Positions 1 through 8,023 of a stretch of 64,000 bases of DNA are shown here, piece after piece. A program made the position numbers and the translations under genes. The DNA comes from Erwinia billingiae Eb661 (GTDB lineage: Bacteria > Pseudomonadota > Gammaproteobacteria > Enterobacterales > Enterobacteriaceae): positions 4,030,001-4,094,000 of the forward strand of contig NC_014306.1 in the NCBI RefSeq assembly GCF_000196615.1. The letters are read 5' to 3'. Numbering within the stretch: position 1 is the first letter of the stretch; the number at the start of each line of letters is the position of its first letter. The notes beneath the pieces are model-generated. The model ran no database searches, was not told where the DNA came from, and saw only the letters and a program-made list of their open reading frames with translations.

Positions 1-660
1 GATGGCTTCCAGATCGTGACCTAAGCCAATCACCTGATTAACCATCGCATCACACACCTGCTCCAGGTGGGCATAATCCACGCCGGAGCCGATATGCATA
101 TGGATGCCGACCAGCTTCAGCCTGTGTTGCTTGATGGCTTCCAGCGCCAGCACCAAATCGGTATACCAGATGCCGTGCTTGCTGTTTTCGCCGCCGGTAT
201 TGGTTTTCTGACTGTGGCCGTGACCAAAACCGGGATTGACGCGCAGCCACACCGGATGGCCTTCAGACACCTCGCCCAGCTGGTGCAGCATATCGACGGA
301 ACCGGCGTTGACCGGGATTTTCAGCTCGGCCAGACGTGCCAGCGTCGGCTCATCCAGCACGTCGGCGGTGAAGACAATCTCGTCGCCGCCCGGTGTGAAG
401 CCGGCCACCAGCGCACGCTCAATTTCGCCCAGCGACACCGAATCCACCTTCACGCCTGCGGCGCGCATCAGGCGCAGAATATGGATGTTGGAACAGGCTT
501 TTTGCGCAAAGCGCACCACATCAAACTGCTGCAGCTGCGAGATACGTTCGGCAATGACGCTGGCGTCATAGGCCCAAACCGGTCCACCGTACTGGCGCAC
601 CAGCGGCAGCAGGTTGTCACGGGTTAAAGCGGTTTGGGTGTTGGTAAGTAAGCGTGGCAT
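1..660 (-). CDS. lysA: Diaminopimelate decarboxylase LysA (3' part missing at window start)
   Basis: LysA performs the last step of lysine synthesis, decarboxylating meso-diaminopimelate to L-lysine with pyridoxal phosphate (PLP). The first 220 codons lie in the window; the rest runs off the left edge. Reading back from the ATG at 660, the protein starts MPRLLTNTQT. The PLP lysine is K54 in FAQKACSNIH, followed by the family strings VDSVSLGEIE and, further on, HMHIGSG of the alanine-racemase-like barrel. The start is supported by an AGGAG ribosome site 8 nt upstream. It is divergent from lysR, the arrangement found in E. coli, where LysR with diaminopimelate activates lysA. The identification is secure; the gene is partial only because of the window edge. 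Confidence 0.97.
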   Translation of the reverse strand, partial: MPRLLTNTQTALTRDNLLPLVRQYGGPVWAYDASVIAERISQLQQFDVVRFAQKACSNIHILRLMRAAGVKVDSVSLGEIERALVAGFTPGGDEIVFTADVLDEPTLARLAELKIPVNAGSVDMLHQLGEVSEGHPVWLRVNPGFGHGHSQKTNTGGENSKHGIWYTDLVLALEAIKQHRLKLVGIHMHIGSGVDYAHLEQVCDAMVNQVIGLGHDLEAI

Positions 661-779
661 CGGGACTCTCCTGAAGATAATAAGGCTATTACGCCACAGC
701 CTGAACAGGATGAAAAATATCTGTTTTAACGGAGTCTATTCATCCATGATATGACTTCAATCGTCTCCAGGATAAAAGT
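661..779. promoter_or_regulatory. Divergent lysA/lysR control region
   Basis: These 119 bases separate the start codons of lysA (minus strand) and lysR (plus strand). By analogy with E. coli, LysR should bind here, activating lysA and repressing its own gene. The interval is AT-richer than the flanking genes, as expected for a promoter, but no -10/-35 pair or LysR box is assigned with certainty. The call rests on the conserved divergent gene pair. Confidence 0.5.
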
Positions 780-1700
780 ATGGCTGGCATTACGCTGCGA
801 CATATCGAAATTTTTCACGCCGTGGTCACCGCGGGCAACCTGACGGAAGCCGCTGCGTTGCTGCATACCTCGCAGCCCACCGTCAGCCGCGAACTGGCGC
901 GTTTCGAAAAGCTGGTCGGCCTGAAGCTGTTCGACCGCGTGCGCGGCCGTCTGCAGCCCACGGTGCAGGGCCTGCGGCTGTTTGAAGAGGTTCAGCGTTC
1001 CTGGTATGGCCTGGACCGGATCGTCAGCGCCGCCGAAGGCCTGCGCCAGTTTCGTCAGGGTGAACTGTCAATTGCCTGCCTGCCGGTGTTTTCGCAGTCG
1101 CTGCTGCCGCTGTTTTGTCGGCCCTTTTTGCAACGCTACCCGGACGTCAGCCTGAACATTATTCCGCAGGAATCCCCGCTGCTTGAAGAGTGGCTCTCCG
1201 CGCAGCGCTACGATTTGGGGCTGACGGAAACCCGCCTGACGCCGGCCGGAACCGAGCGCACCGAGCTGTTTACCGGTAATGAGGTGTGCGTGCTGCCGGA
1301 CGGTCATCCGCTGGCGGCGAAAGCCTGCTTAACGCCGGAGGATTTTGCCGGTGAGGATTACATCAGCCTGTCGCGAGCCGACAGCTATCGCCAGCTGCTG
1401 GACAATCTGTTTCATGAGCAGGGCGTGCAAAGGAGGATGGTGCTGGAGACGCACAGCGCGGCGTCGGTGTGTTCGATGGTCAGAGCCGGCGTCGGCGTGT
1501 CGATCGTCAACCCGCTGACCGCGCTGGACTATGCCGGAAGCGGCGTGGTGATCAGGCGCTTCAGTATTGATGTGCCCTTTACCGTCAGCCTGGTCAGGCC
1601 ACGCCACCGCCCTTCTTCGGCGCTGGTTGAGGCTTTCTGCGCCCATTTACTTGAGCACATCAGCCTGGTTAACCAGCGCCTTGCGGCGTTATTGCATTAA
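780..1700 (+). CDS. lysR: LysR, transcriptional activator of lysA
   Basis: This 306-residue protein is a LysR-type regulator: an N-terminal winged helix-turn-helix (about residues 4-62, with LTEAAALLHTSQPTVSRELA as the recognition region) followed by a two-lobed effector-binding domain (about 90-295). In E. coli LysR senses diaminopimelate and switches on lysA. The length is close to the E. coli protein (311) and the gene is divergent from lysA, which decides the orthology. The ATG is preceded by CCAGGAT about 8 nt upstream. Its 3' end overlaps the end of the convergent exporter gene by 4 bp, so there is no terminator between the two. Confidence 0.95.
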   Translation: MAGITLRHIEIFHAVVTAGNLTEAAALLHTSQPTVSRELARFEKLVGLKLFDRVRGRLQPTVQGLRLFEEVQRSWYGLDRIVSAAEGLRQFRQGELSIACLPVFSQSLLPLFCRPFLQRYPDVSLNIIPQESPLLEEWLSAQRYDLGLTETRLTPAGTERTELFTGNEVCVLPDGHPLAAKACLTPEDFAGEDYISLSRADSYRQLLDNLFHEQGVQRRMVLETHSAASVCSMVRAGVGVSIVNPLTALDYAGSGVVIRRFSIDVPFTVSLVRPRHRPSSALVEAFCAHLLEHISLVNQRLAALLH

Positions 1701-2860
1701 GCGTTGACGGTCTGCGCCTGTCCACGTGACGGACGGAAGGTAATCAGACAGAGGATCAGGCCGCCGACCGCCAGCACGGCCGCCGCCACCGGCACCGCCG
1801 TCAGGCCATAACCGCTGCCAATCACCGCACCACCGGCCCAGGCACCAAAGGCGTTCCCGACGTTAAAGGCGGAGATATTCAGCGTCGACACCAGGTTCGG
1901 CGCCTCTTTACCGTGACGCACCACGTTGATCTGCAAACCCGGTACGGTGGCAAAGGTGGCCATCGCCCACAGGAACAGCGTCAGTTCGGCCAGCCACAGC
2001 GCATGGCTGGTCCAGCTGAAGATCAGTGAAAACACCGCGATCAGCGAGAAGCTCAGGATCAGGCTCAAGGACAGCTTGCGGTCCGCCAGCTTGCCGCCAA
2101 GAATATTGCCCACCGTTAACCCGCCACCAATCAGGAACAGCGTCCAGCTGACGCCTTTGTCGCTGATGCCGGTCACCTGCAACAGCAGCGGCGCAATATA
2201 GCTGAACAGCGCAAACATCGCGGCGGCAAAGAACACCGTCATCAGCAGTGACAGCCACAGCTTGCCGTTCGCCAGCGCGCCAATTTCGCTGGCAAGGTGC
2301 ACCGGCTTTTCATCGCGATTGGTGGGCAGGCTGACAATCAGGCCAATAAATGCCAGCACGCCAATCACCGACACGCCCCAGAAGGTGGCGCGCCAGCCGT
2401 ACAGCTGACCAAACCAGGTGCCCAGCGGCACGCCAAGCACGTTCGCCAGCGTCAGGCCGGTAAACATTAGCGCCACCGCCGACGCCTGCTTGCCTGGCGC
2501 AACCAGACTGGCCGCAACCACCGCACCGATGCCGAAGAACGCACCGTGACAGAGGGCAGTAACGACGCGCGCTATCATCAGCAGGTTGTAGCTATAGGCC
2601 AGTGCACAGAGCCCGTTGCCAATAATGAAAATCACCATCAGCAGCATCAGCGTGCGTTTGCGCGGCAGCTTCGCCGTCAACAGCGCCATAATCGGTGCGC
2701 CAATGGCCACACCCAGCGCATAACCGCTGATCAGCCAGCCGGCGGAAGGAATGGAGACGCCGAGGTCTCCCGCCACTTCCGGCAGCAAGCCCATAATGAC
2801 AAATTCCGTGGTGCCGATAGCAAACGCACTCAGCGCCAGCGCCAGTAAGGAAACAGGCAT
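1697..2860 (-). CDS. MFS efflux transporter, AraJ/YdhP-like (DHA1 group)
   Basis: This 387-residue protein has about twelve hydrophobic segments and the signatures of drug:H+ antiporter-1 exporters: AIGTTEFVIMGLLPEVA at the N-terminus, GYALGVAIGAPIMALL in helix 2, and the motif-C-like stretch LTLANVLGVPLGTW in helix 5. It most resembles E. coli YdhP and AraJ, inner-membrane exporters of poorly defined substrates. It lies between lysR and the racemase gene, where E. coli has nothing comparable, so it belongs to a locally acquired or rearranged block. The substrate cannot be deduced. A CRP-like site lies 73 bp upstream of its start. Confidence 0.88.
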   Translation of the reverse strand: MPVSLLALALSAFAIGTTEFVIMGLLPEVAGDLGVSIPSAGWLISGYALGVAIGAPIMALLTAKLPRKRTLMLLMVIFIIGNGLCALAYSYNLLMIARVVTALCHGAFFGIGAVVAASLVAPGKQASAVALMFTGLTLANVLGVPLGTWFGQLYGWRATFWGVSVIGVLAFIGLIVSLPTNRDEKPVHLASEIGALANGKLWLSLLMTVFFAAAMFALFSYIAPLLLQVTGISDKGVSWTLFLIGGGLTVGNILGGKLADRKLSLSLILSFSLIAVFSLIFSWTSHALWLAELTLFLWAMATFATVPGLQINVVRHGKEAPNLVSTLNISAFNVGNAFGAWAGGAVIGSGYGLTAVPVAAAVLAVGGLILCLITFRPSRGQAQTVNA

Positions 2861-2932
2861 GTCACACTCTCCAAATAAATAACGGTCAGGCCAGAAGCCC
2901 GAGGGGGCGTTCCCGGTTGCGGGGATTAAAAG

Positions 2933-2948
2933 TTTGATTCAGATCACA
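2933..2948. promoter_or_regulatory. Candidate CRP site upstream of the MFS exporter
   Basis: TTTGATTCAGATCACA matches the CRP pattern TGTGA-N6-TCACA at nine of ten positions, with a perfect right half-site and correct spacing. It lies 73 bp upstream of the exporter start, a distance compatible with activation. One sequence match alone is modest evidence. Confidence 0.45.
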
Positions 2949-3114
2949 TTAGCAATTAAAGCACAGCTTACCGGCGGCTTATAGATCGGGTCTGTCAAAG
3001 GTCTGTTGCTGATATCGCAATAATCGGCAAACTTTTCAGCAGTAAGTGTTATCCCGCTGAATTAACGGGTTAAAAAAACAGCGAAATTGCCATTTTTACG
3101 AAATCTTTATGGTC

Positions 3115-3120
3115 TATAAT
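3115..3120 (+). promoter_or_regulatory. Candidate -10 element for the trypsin-like lipoprotein gene
   Basis: A perfect TATAAT lies in an AT-rich run. No good TTGACA sits 16-18 bp upstream; the closest sequence there is T-rich. If used, transcription would begin near 3127, leaving a leader of about 215 nt before the ATG at 3344. Confidence 0.4.
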
Positions 3121-3343
3121 TTGCTTCATCCGGCTGTTACATAATACTTTCTGAACAATAGCTTCTAAGATTGATCTGACTTTTCCCGCTTCGGGCGACG
3201 ACAGATTGCCATCTGAGTCAGAAGCCGTAGGCTTTGAGCCTTGTTCAAATGATTAAAGTTTTGCGATGAAGAGCCGATACCTCGAATGGATTCACGGGCG
3301 TTTCCTGAGCTGTGCTTGATCGATTCATTACCGAGGAAGAAAG

Positions 3344-3967
3344 ATGCGACGCGCTGTTTGCCTGCTTGCCCTGTTAGCCAGTGGCTGTTCGGTAGGAAAA
3401 TATGAGTACAGCAAAGAAGCCGAAAAGCGGGTGGATATGACTGTCACCGGCATTCCGACCGTGCTCGGCGTCGGCACGCTGGGCACCACCATTCCGCTGA
3501 CCGCGGACTACAGCCTGACCGCCGCACACGTCGCCAAATTCTCCCTGTATCGCGTCAAATCCTACCATCCTGAATGCGACCTTGCGGTGGTTTACCATAA
3601 GAATGGCAACGTCCCGCCGCCGCATTTCCGCAATGGCCACATTGGCGACAAAATCAATCTGTATGGCTACAGCTTTATCTCGGCGATGCCGGTGGCCTCA
3701 ACCGGCACCAACCTGGTCAATACCGGGCTGAAGAACGACTGGAACAAGGTCAGCTGCGTGGTGGTGGCATCCGATGCGGGCGTGGTGAAGGGCATGTCCG
3801 GCGGCGCGGTGTATAACGCCTCGGACGATTCCATTGGCGGAGTGATTGTCGGCTATTCCAGCCGCATCAACGACCTGAAGTCGGGCAAAGAGCTGTATAA
3901 AAACGTTTCCCTGTACGTGCCTTATGCCCGCTTTAAAGACTGGCTGAACGACGCGATCAAATCATAG
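3344..3967 (+). CDS. Trypsin-like serine protease, predicted lipoprotein
   Basis: This 207-residue protein starts with a short signal peptide ending in a lipobox-like ASGC, so Cys15 would be lipidated; Ser at +2 favours the outer membrane. The body looks like a small chymotrypsin-fold protease: His62 in LTAAHVAK, Asp79 in ECDLAVV and Ser152 in the loop GMSGGAVY form a plausible catalytic triad. The His-to-Asp distance of 17 residues is short, as in compact bacterial and viral trypsin-like domains. A strong ribosome site GAGGAAG precedes the ATG. It has no counterpart at this place in E. coli. Target and function are unknown, and a proteolytically inactive binding role cannot be excluded. Confidence 0.8.
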   Translation: MRRAVCLLALLASGCSVGKYEYSKEAEKRVDMTVTGIPTVLGVGTLGTTIPLTADYSLTAAHVAKFSLYRVKSYHPECDLAVVYHKNGNVPPPHFRNGHIGDKINLYGYSFISAMPVASTGTNLVNTGLKNDWNKVSCVVVASDAGVVKGMSGGAVYNASDDSIGGVIVGYSSRINDLKSGKELYKNVSLYVPYARFKDWLNDAIKS

Positions 3968-3978
3968 CCTCGCCCACA

Positions 3979-4677
3979 TCATCGATCGGACAGCATAAAA
4001 TCAACTGCCGCAGCCGCATGGATCGCGGTGGTATCGAACACCGGGATCGGGCAATCTTCCGCCTGCAGCAGTAAGCCAATTTCGGTACAGCCAAAGATAA
4101 TCCCTTCCGCGCCCTCGGCCACTAACCCGGCAATCACCTGTTGATAATATGCTTTCGACGCCGGGCTAAACTCGCCCAGACAGAGCTGTTCAAAGATGAT
4201 GCGGTTTACTTCCTGCCGCGCGGCGGCATCGGGCACCAGGGTTTCAATGCCAAACTCGCTGGCCAGCGGCCCGCGATAGAAATCCTGCTCCATGGTGTAG
4301 CGCGTGCCCAGCAGCGCCACGCGGGACATCTTTTGCTGCTGAATGGCTTTGGCCGTGGCTTCCGCGATGTGCAGAAAAGGCAAACCGCTTTGCTCGACGA
4401 TCGGCGCGGCGACTTTGTGCATGGTGTTAGTACAGAGCACGATGCCTTCCGCGCCGGCTTTTTTCAGCGCCAGCGCCGCATCGGCCAGCATCTGCCCGGC
4501 CCGATCCCAGTCGCCGCTGGCCTGACAGGCTTCAATCTCATGAAAGTCCACGCTGTACAGCACCAGCCTCGCCGAGTGCAGGCCACCCAGCCGCTGTTTG
4601 ATCCCTTCATTGATCAGGCGGTAATACGGCACGGTGGATTCCCAACTCATGCCGCCAATCAGTCCCAAGGTTTTCAT
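3979..4677 (-). CDS. ygeA: Broad-specificity amino-acid racemase YgeA (Asp/Glu racemase family)
   Basis: The protein of about 232 residues matches E. coli YgeA almost end to end ([20 protein letters not shown] region, [16 protein letters not shown]). The family racemizes amino acids without cofactor, using two cysteines; here they sit in VLCTNTMHK and FGCTEIG. Two ATG codons are adjacent at 4680 and 4677. The second has the better AGGA spacing (7 nt) and matches the E. coli start MKT. In E. coli ygeA follows lysR, so its position is ancestral. Here it is also 70 bp downstream of and co-oriented with the DUF1989/ABC array, and could be its last gene. Confidence 0.92.
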   Translation of the reverse strand: MKTLGLIGGMSWESTVPYYRLINEGIKQRLGGLHSARLVLYSVDFHEIEACQASGDWDRAGQMLADAALALKKAGAEGIVLCTNTMHKVAAPIVEQSGLPFLHIAEATAKAIQQQKMSRVALLGTRYTMEQDFYRGPLASEFGIETLVPDAAARQEVNRIIFEQLCLGEFSPASKAYYQQVIAGLVAEGAEGIIFGCTEIGLLLQAEDCPIPVFDTTAIHAAAAVDFMLSDR

Positions 4678-4747
4678 CATCGCGTCCTGGTGAAGGGCTA
4701 AAAATCAGTCCCTCACTATTCCGCATTCTTCGCTGCGGATCAATTTA

Positions 4748-5419
4748 TCAGGCAGGAACCCACGGACCTTTTACTTCGCTATCAGAAAAACCTTCCGCCA
4801 GAATGCGTACCGTTGCGTCGCGCGGGGTGTTATCGCCCTGCCCCTGAATGCTGACGATATCTTGCGGGCAGGCGGAGAAGGCCACAAAGCAATCCATCTC
4901 GGCACGCAGCACGATGTAATCGCCCGGCCGGGTGACCACCGGTAGCGTTTTCAGGGTGAGGCCATCCGGCTGCACCTGAATATTCATAAAGATATTAAAG
5001 GAGGCCAGGTTGCCATGCGGCAGCGTCACACCCAGCTCGGCCATCCCTTCGTGCAGATTGTCATGGCAGTTACGGTGCGGCTCGGTACAGCCCAACAGCT
5101 CATAGCGACGGGCATCGCAGGCGGCCATAAAGGTATCGTGGACGCCAGGCGAGGTGTCGGCAACCACGGTCAAAATGGGATGGCGCTGGTTGGTGATAAA
5201 GCTGTCGCCGGTCTTCGGGTTCAGGCGCTGGTTCCAGACACGGGTCGCCTCCATACACATGTATTCGCTGACGTCATCGGCGTTATAGGCCCAGCAGTCG
5301 ACAACCTGGGTGCCGTGGGTATTGATAACCTGCACCGCTTCGCCTTTTTTCAGGCGGAACGCTTTGCCATGACGCGCCGGGACAAGGTGTTCTTCGCGGC
5401 AGAGTGAGTCTTGTTGCAT
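4748..5419 (-). CDS. DUF1989 family protein A (urea carboxylase-associated / carboxyguanidine deiminase-like)
   Basis: This 223-residue cytosolic protein belongs to DUF1989, the family of the urea carboxylase-associated proteins. Two such proteins form carboxyguanidine deiminase in guanidine-degrading bacteria. Family motifs are intact: GVHDTFMAACD (92-102), HRNCHDNL (115-122) and SACPQDI (182-188), carrying the Cys and His residues thought to hold metal or act in catalysis. It is the last of three DUF1989 genes on the minus strand and follows the permease pair by 13 bp, so it is probably co-transcribed. No carboxylase is encoded nearby, so a guanidine pathway is not established. Family assignment is firm, substrate unknown. 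Confidence 0.88.
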   Translation of the reverse strand: MQQDSLCREEHLVPARHGKAFRLKKGEAVQVINTHGTQVVDCWAYNADDVSEYMCMEATRVWNQRLNPKTGDSFITNQRHPILTVVADTSPGVHDTFMAACDARRYELLGCTEPHRNCHDNLHEGMAELGVTLPHGNLASFNIFMNIQVQPDGLTLKTLPVVTRPGDYIVLRAEMDCFVAFSACPQDIVSIQGQGDNTPRDATVRILAEGFSDSEVKGPWVPA

Positions 5420-5432
5420 CGGATGCTCCTGG

Positions 5433-6098
5433 TTAGCCCGGCGAACGGGCGAGATAACGGGTCATCCGCCTCTCGGCCCGGCGGGCAAGATGATCGATAA
5501 CGCTGCAAAGCAGCCAGTAAATCAGCGCCACCGCCAGATAGATCTCCAGCGGCGCGTAGGTTTCGGAAATCGCCTGTTTGGCGGCATACATAAATTCAGG
5601 CACCGACACCACCGACAGCAGCGCGGAGTCTTTAATCAGCCCGATCAGCAGCCCAACCAGCGGCGACAGCATCTGCGGCAGGGTTTGCGGCAGGATCACA
5701 TCGCTGAAGGTGCGGAACCGTCCCAGCCCGAGAACGCGGGATGCCTCCCACTGACCGCGCGGCAATGCCTCAAGCCCGGCACGCAGGACCTGCGCGATAT
5801 AGGGCGCGTAATACAATGTCAGTGCCACTACGCCCACCACCGGTGAGGAAAGGGTGATGTCGTATTCGGGCAGCACAAAATAGAGCAGATAAATCACCAC
5901 CAGCAGCGGCAACCCCAGCGTAACCGAGCTGTAGAAACGCAGCAGCGGTTGCCAGAACGGCGCAGCCCGCATCAGTAACAGTGCCAGGGTTGAGCCGGCA
6001 ATCAGTGAGGCGATCGCCGCCACCACGCACAGTTGCAGCGTCACCAGCATGCCCTGCCCCAGCGAAGGTGCAGCGGTAATAATTGCCTGCCAGTCCAT
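5433..6098 (-). CDS. Polar amino-acid-type ABC transporter permease (second of the pair)
   Basis: This 221-residue inner-membrane protein belongs to the HisM/GlnP permease family. It has about five hydrophobic helices and the EAA loop GQWEASRVLGLGRFRTFSDV near residues 125-145, which docks on the ATPase. Its ATG overlaps the stop of the preceding permease gene (TAATG), implying translational coupling and a heterodimeric membrane channel. The adjacent binding protein is also of the amino-acid class. No ATP-binding subunit is encoded in the cluster, so one must come from elsewhere if the transporter works. Confidence 0.92.
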   Translation of the reverse strand: MDWQAIITAAPSLGQGMLVTLQLCVVAAIASLIAGSTLALLLMRAAPFWQPLLRFYSSVTLGLPLLVVIYLLYFVLPEYDITLSSPVVGVVALTLYYAPYIAQVLRAGLEALPRGQWEASRVLGLGRFRTFSDVILPQTLPQMLSPLVGLLIGLIKDSALLSVVSVPEFMYAAKQAISETYAPLEIYLAVALIYWLLCSVIDHLARRAERRMTRYLARSPG

Positions 6099-6748
6099 TA
6101 CGCTCTCCCCCGCTGTTCCAGCCAGCGCGCCGCCCGGATAAGCGGCAGCGCAATCAGTAAGTAACCCAGCGAAACCAGCAGCATCACCTGCGTGGCCTCA
6201 TAGCTGCGGGCAATGACAATCTGCCCGGCATAGGTTAGCTCGGTCAGGGCGACCACCGATGCCAGCGGCGTGGTTTTCAGCAGGATGGTAAATTCATTGA
6301 CTAACATCGGCAGGCTGGCGCGCATCACCTGTGGATTGATGATGTACCACCAGGTCAGCCAGCGGCTCAAACCCAGCGTTCTTGCCGCCTCCAGCTGGCC
6401 GCGAGAAACCAGACGCCGGTTTACCCGCAGGATTTCGGCGACATAGGCGCCGCTGTTCATGCCAATCGCCACAACGGCGGCCAGCAGAGGCTGGCCGCCC
6501 AGGCCTAACAACGGCAAGGTAAAGAACACCACAAAGAGCTGGACGATGGCGGGCGTGCCGCGCATCAGGCTGACATACAGTCGCCCAATCAGACGCGGCG
6601 GCCAGCTGCGGCAGAGTTGCAGGTAGCAGCCGATTTGGCCGAGTACCAGACTCACTAACGCCGCCAACGCAGTCAGTTCAAGCGTGACCAGTAAACCCCG
6701 GCCCAGCTCAGGCAGTCCTGCGGTGACTTCTGCATCCAGCCCCAACAT
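6098..6748 (-). CDS. Polar amino-acid-type ABC transporter permease (first of the pair)
   Basis: This 216-residue permease is of the HisQ/GlnP type, with the conserved N-terminal pattern GLLVTLELTALAALVSLVLG, the string SLMRGTPAIVQLFVVFF, and an EAA loop GQLEAARTLGLSRWLTWWY. It would pair with the following permease, with which it overlaps by 1 nt. It starts 4 bp after the third DUF1989 gene, so the whole array reads as one operon. The substrate is probably amino-acid-like, judged from the binding protein rather than from the permease itself. Confidence 0.92.
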   Translation of the reverse strand: MLGLDAEVTAGLPELGRGLLVTLELTALAALVSLVLGQIGCYLQLCRSWPPRLIGRLYVSLMRGTPAIVQLFVVFFTLPLLGLGGQPLLAAVVAIGMNSGAYVAEILRVNRRLVSRGQLEAARTLGLSRWLTWWYIINPQVMRASLPMLVNEFTILLKTTPLASVVALTELTYAGQIVIARSYEATQVMLLVSLGYLLIALPLIRAARWLEQRGRA

Positions 6749-6752
6749 CGCG

Positions 6753-7403
6753 TTATCCGCCCGTAAAGTCGTGAAGATTTTCCGCTACCGACAGCAGCAG
6801 CGGCGCCGGCTTATCGTTACCTTCAATGCCGGTACAGCAGGCCGAGGCGATAAACAGCGTATCCTGCACCACGCGGCAGGTAATGCTGTCGCCGGCTTGG
6901 GTCAGGTTCGGCTGTGGCCGAATGTCACCGTTGCGGGCCAGCTCAACATGCATAAACAGGTTGATCGGATCCGGCAGCTTCGGCACCGCCATCTGCAAAC
7001 GAACCAGTTCCGCTTGTACCGCGTCATAGCAGCCCTGCTGCCCCTGATAGCCCTGCGCGCTCAGCCATGCCGTGGTCGAGGCGGGCAGCAGCAAATCGTG
7101 GCGGCGAACGCTGTCTTTCCCCAGCACCATCACCGGACGGCGGCGGTTGTTGACCATGCGCATCCCCGAGCCCAGCAGATAGCTGTTGCTGAACACGCGG
7201 GTGTGGTGGACCGACAGCCAGACATTCGGTTCAGCCAGGCTGAAACCATACAGGGACGCGACGGCACCGGCGTCTGCCGCAGCGATCCGCAGCAGCTGGC
7301 CGCGCAGCACTTTGATGCTGCCGACGGTTCCCGCTGCAACCCGGACGGGTTCAGCCAGGGTACGGGGAGTATCAGAGGCAAAGCCTTCTTTCATTAACAG
7401 CAT
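6753..7403 (-). CDS. Divergent DUF1989 family protein C, key motifs lost
   Basis: This 216-residue protein aligns along its length with its two DUF1989 neighbours (pattern RRPVMVLGKDSVRRHDLLLP, then PINLFMHVEL and GDSITCRVV), but the motif residues differ. The GxHDxxxxACD segment reads RRHDLLLPAST (100-110), HRNCxDNL reads QQGCYDAV (122-129), and SxCPQDI reads SACCTGI. It is therefore unlikely to carry the same active site and may be a structural partner in a hetero-oligomer, as two unlike DUF1989 chains are in carboxyguanidine deiminase. It starts 1 base after protein B ends, with GAGG 6 nt upstream of the ATG. Membership in DUF1989 is inferred from context plus partial motif retention. Confidence 0.72.
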   Translation of the reverse strand: MLLMKEGFASDTPRTLAEPVRVAAGTVGSIKVLRGQLLRIAAADAGAVASLYGFSLAEPNVWLSVHHTRVFSNSYLLGSGMRMVNNRRRPVMVLGKDSVRRHDLLLPASTTAWLSAQGYQGQQGCYDAVQAELVRLQMAVPKLPDPINLFMHVELARNGDIRPQPNLTQAGDSITCRVVQDTLFIASACCTGIEGNDKPAPLLLSVAENLHDFTGG

Positions 7404-7404
7404 T

Positions 7405-8019
7405 TCAGGCCTCGCTTAGGGTGTAACGGTCAGAAACGGTGATATCAATCGGGGTGACCTGCAGGCCGTTACCCGGAATAATGTCCTGCGGGCAGGAAGA
7501 GACGGCGCAAATGAGGTCGCACAGGGCTTCGAACACAATGCTGTCGCCGGCGCGGCTGTTAGGGTCGGTCACTTCCATCCGGCCATCGGCGGTCACCGGG
7601 CCATTCTGGAACAGGTTAAACGGCTCCGGCAGGCTGTAGTAAGTGATGCCAAATGGCTTCATGCCTTCCAGCAGGTTATCAACACAATTGCGGTGCCCTT
7701 CGACGCCGAAATCGATACTGAAACGCGTACGATCGCAGGCGGGCACGTTGGCATCGTGGATGCCAATGCTGTCCGAGACAATCTTCAGCATCGGCCGGTT
7801 TTCACTGGACCACAGCGCATCGCCCGGCTTAAAGAACAACGAGCGCAAGTGCTGACGGGTGTGAACCGGTGAAAGCTTCTCCTGGATATTCTCAGCGCTG
7901 ACGGCGACAAAGTCGGCCGCCTGCTGGCCGAGGGTGTCGATAACGGTAATAAACTGGCCTTTACGCACGGTGAACGTCTGGCCGTGTCCGGCGGTAACAT
8001 GGACATGTTGCTGGCACAT
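7405..8019 (-). CDS. DUF1989 family protein B (urea carboxylase-associated-like)
   Basis: Starting at the ATG at 8019, this is a 204-residue protein. An upstream in-frame start at 8133 would overlap the binding-protein gene by 110 bp and is rejected, because AGGAA sits about 8 nt before 8019. Family motifs are intact: GIHDANVPACD (86-96), GHRNCVDNL (108-116) and SSCPQDI (174-180). Protein A and this one are the two members likely to be catalytically competent. It lies 4 bp after the binding-protein gene and 1 bp before DUF1989-C, so the genes are tightly coupled. The reaction is unknown; by family analogy it would be hydrolysis at a C-N bond of a guanidino- or ureido-type compound. Confidence 0.88.
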   Translation of the reverse strand: MCQQHVHVTAGHGQTFTVRKGQFITVIDTLGQQAADFVAVSAENIQEKLSPVHTRQHLRSLFFKPGDALWSSENRPMLKIVSDSIGIHDANVPACDRTRFSIDFGVEGHRNCVDNLLEGMKPFGITYYSLPEPFNLFQNGPVTADGRMEVTDPNSRAGDSIVFEALCDLICAVSSCPQDIIPGNGLQVTPIDITVSDRYTLSEA

Positions 8020-8023
8020 AGTC

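Larger units (their letters stand above)
2861..3343. other. 483-bp AT-rich intergenic stretch without a gene
   Basis: The interval separates the divergent exporter and protease-like genes. It is markedly AT-rich from about 2920 to 3150. It holds a CRP-like site at 2933-2948 and a -10-like TATAAT at 3115-3120, which would leave about a 220-nt untranslated leader before the protease-like gene. The leader has short hairpins, for example CCCGCTTCGGG near 3186-3196 and AGCCGTAGGCT near 3223-3233. No open frame of convincing coding character was seen. Confidence 0.6.
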
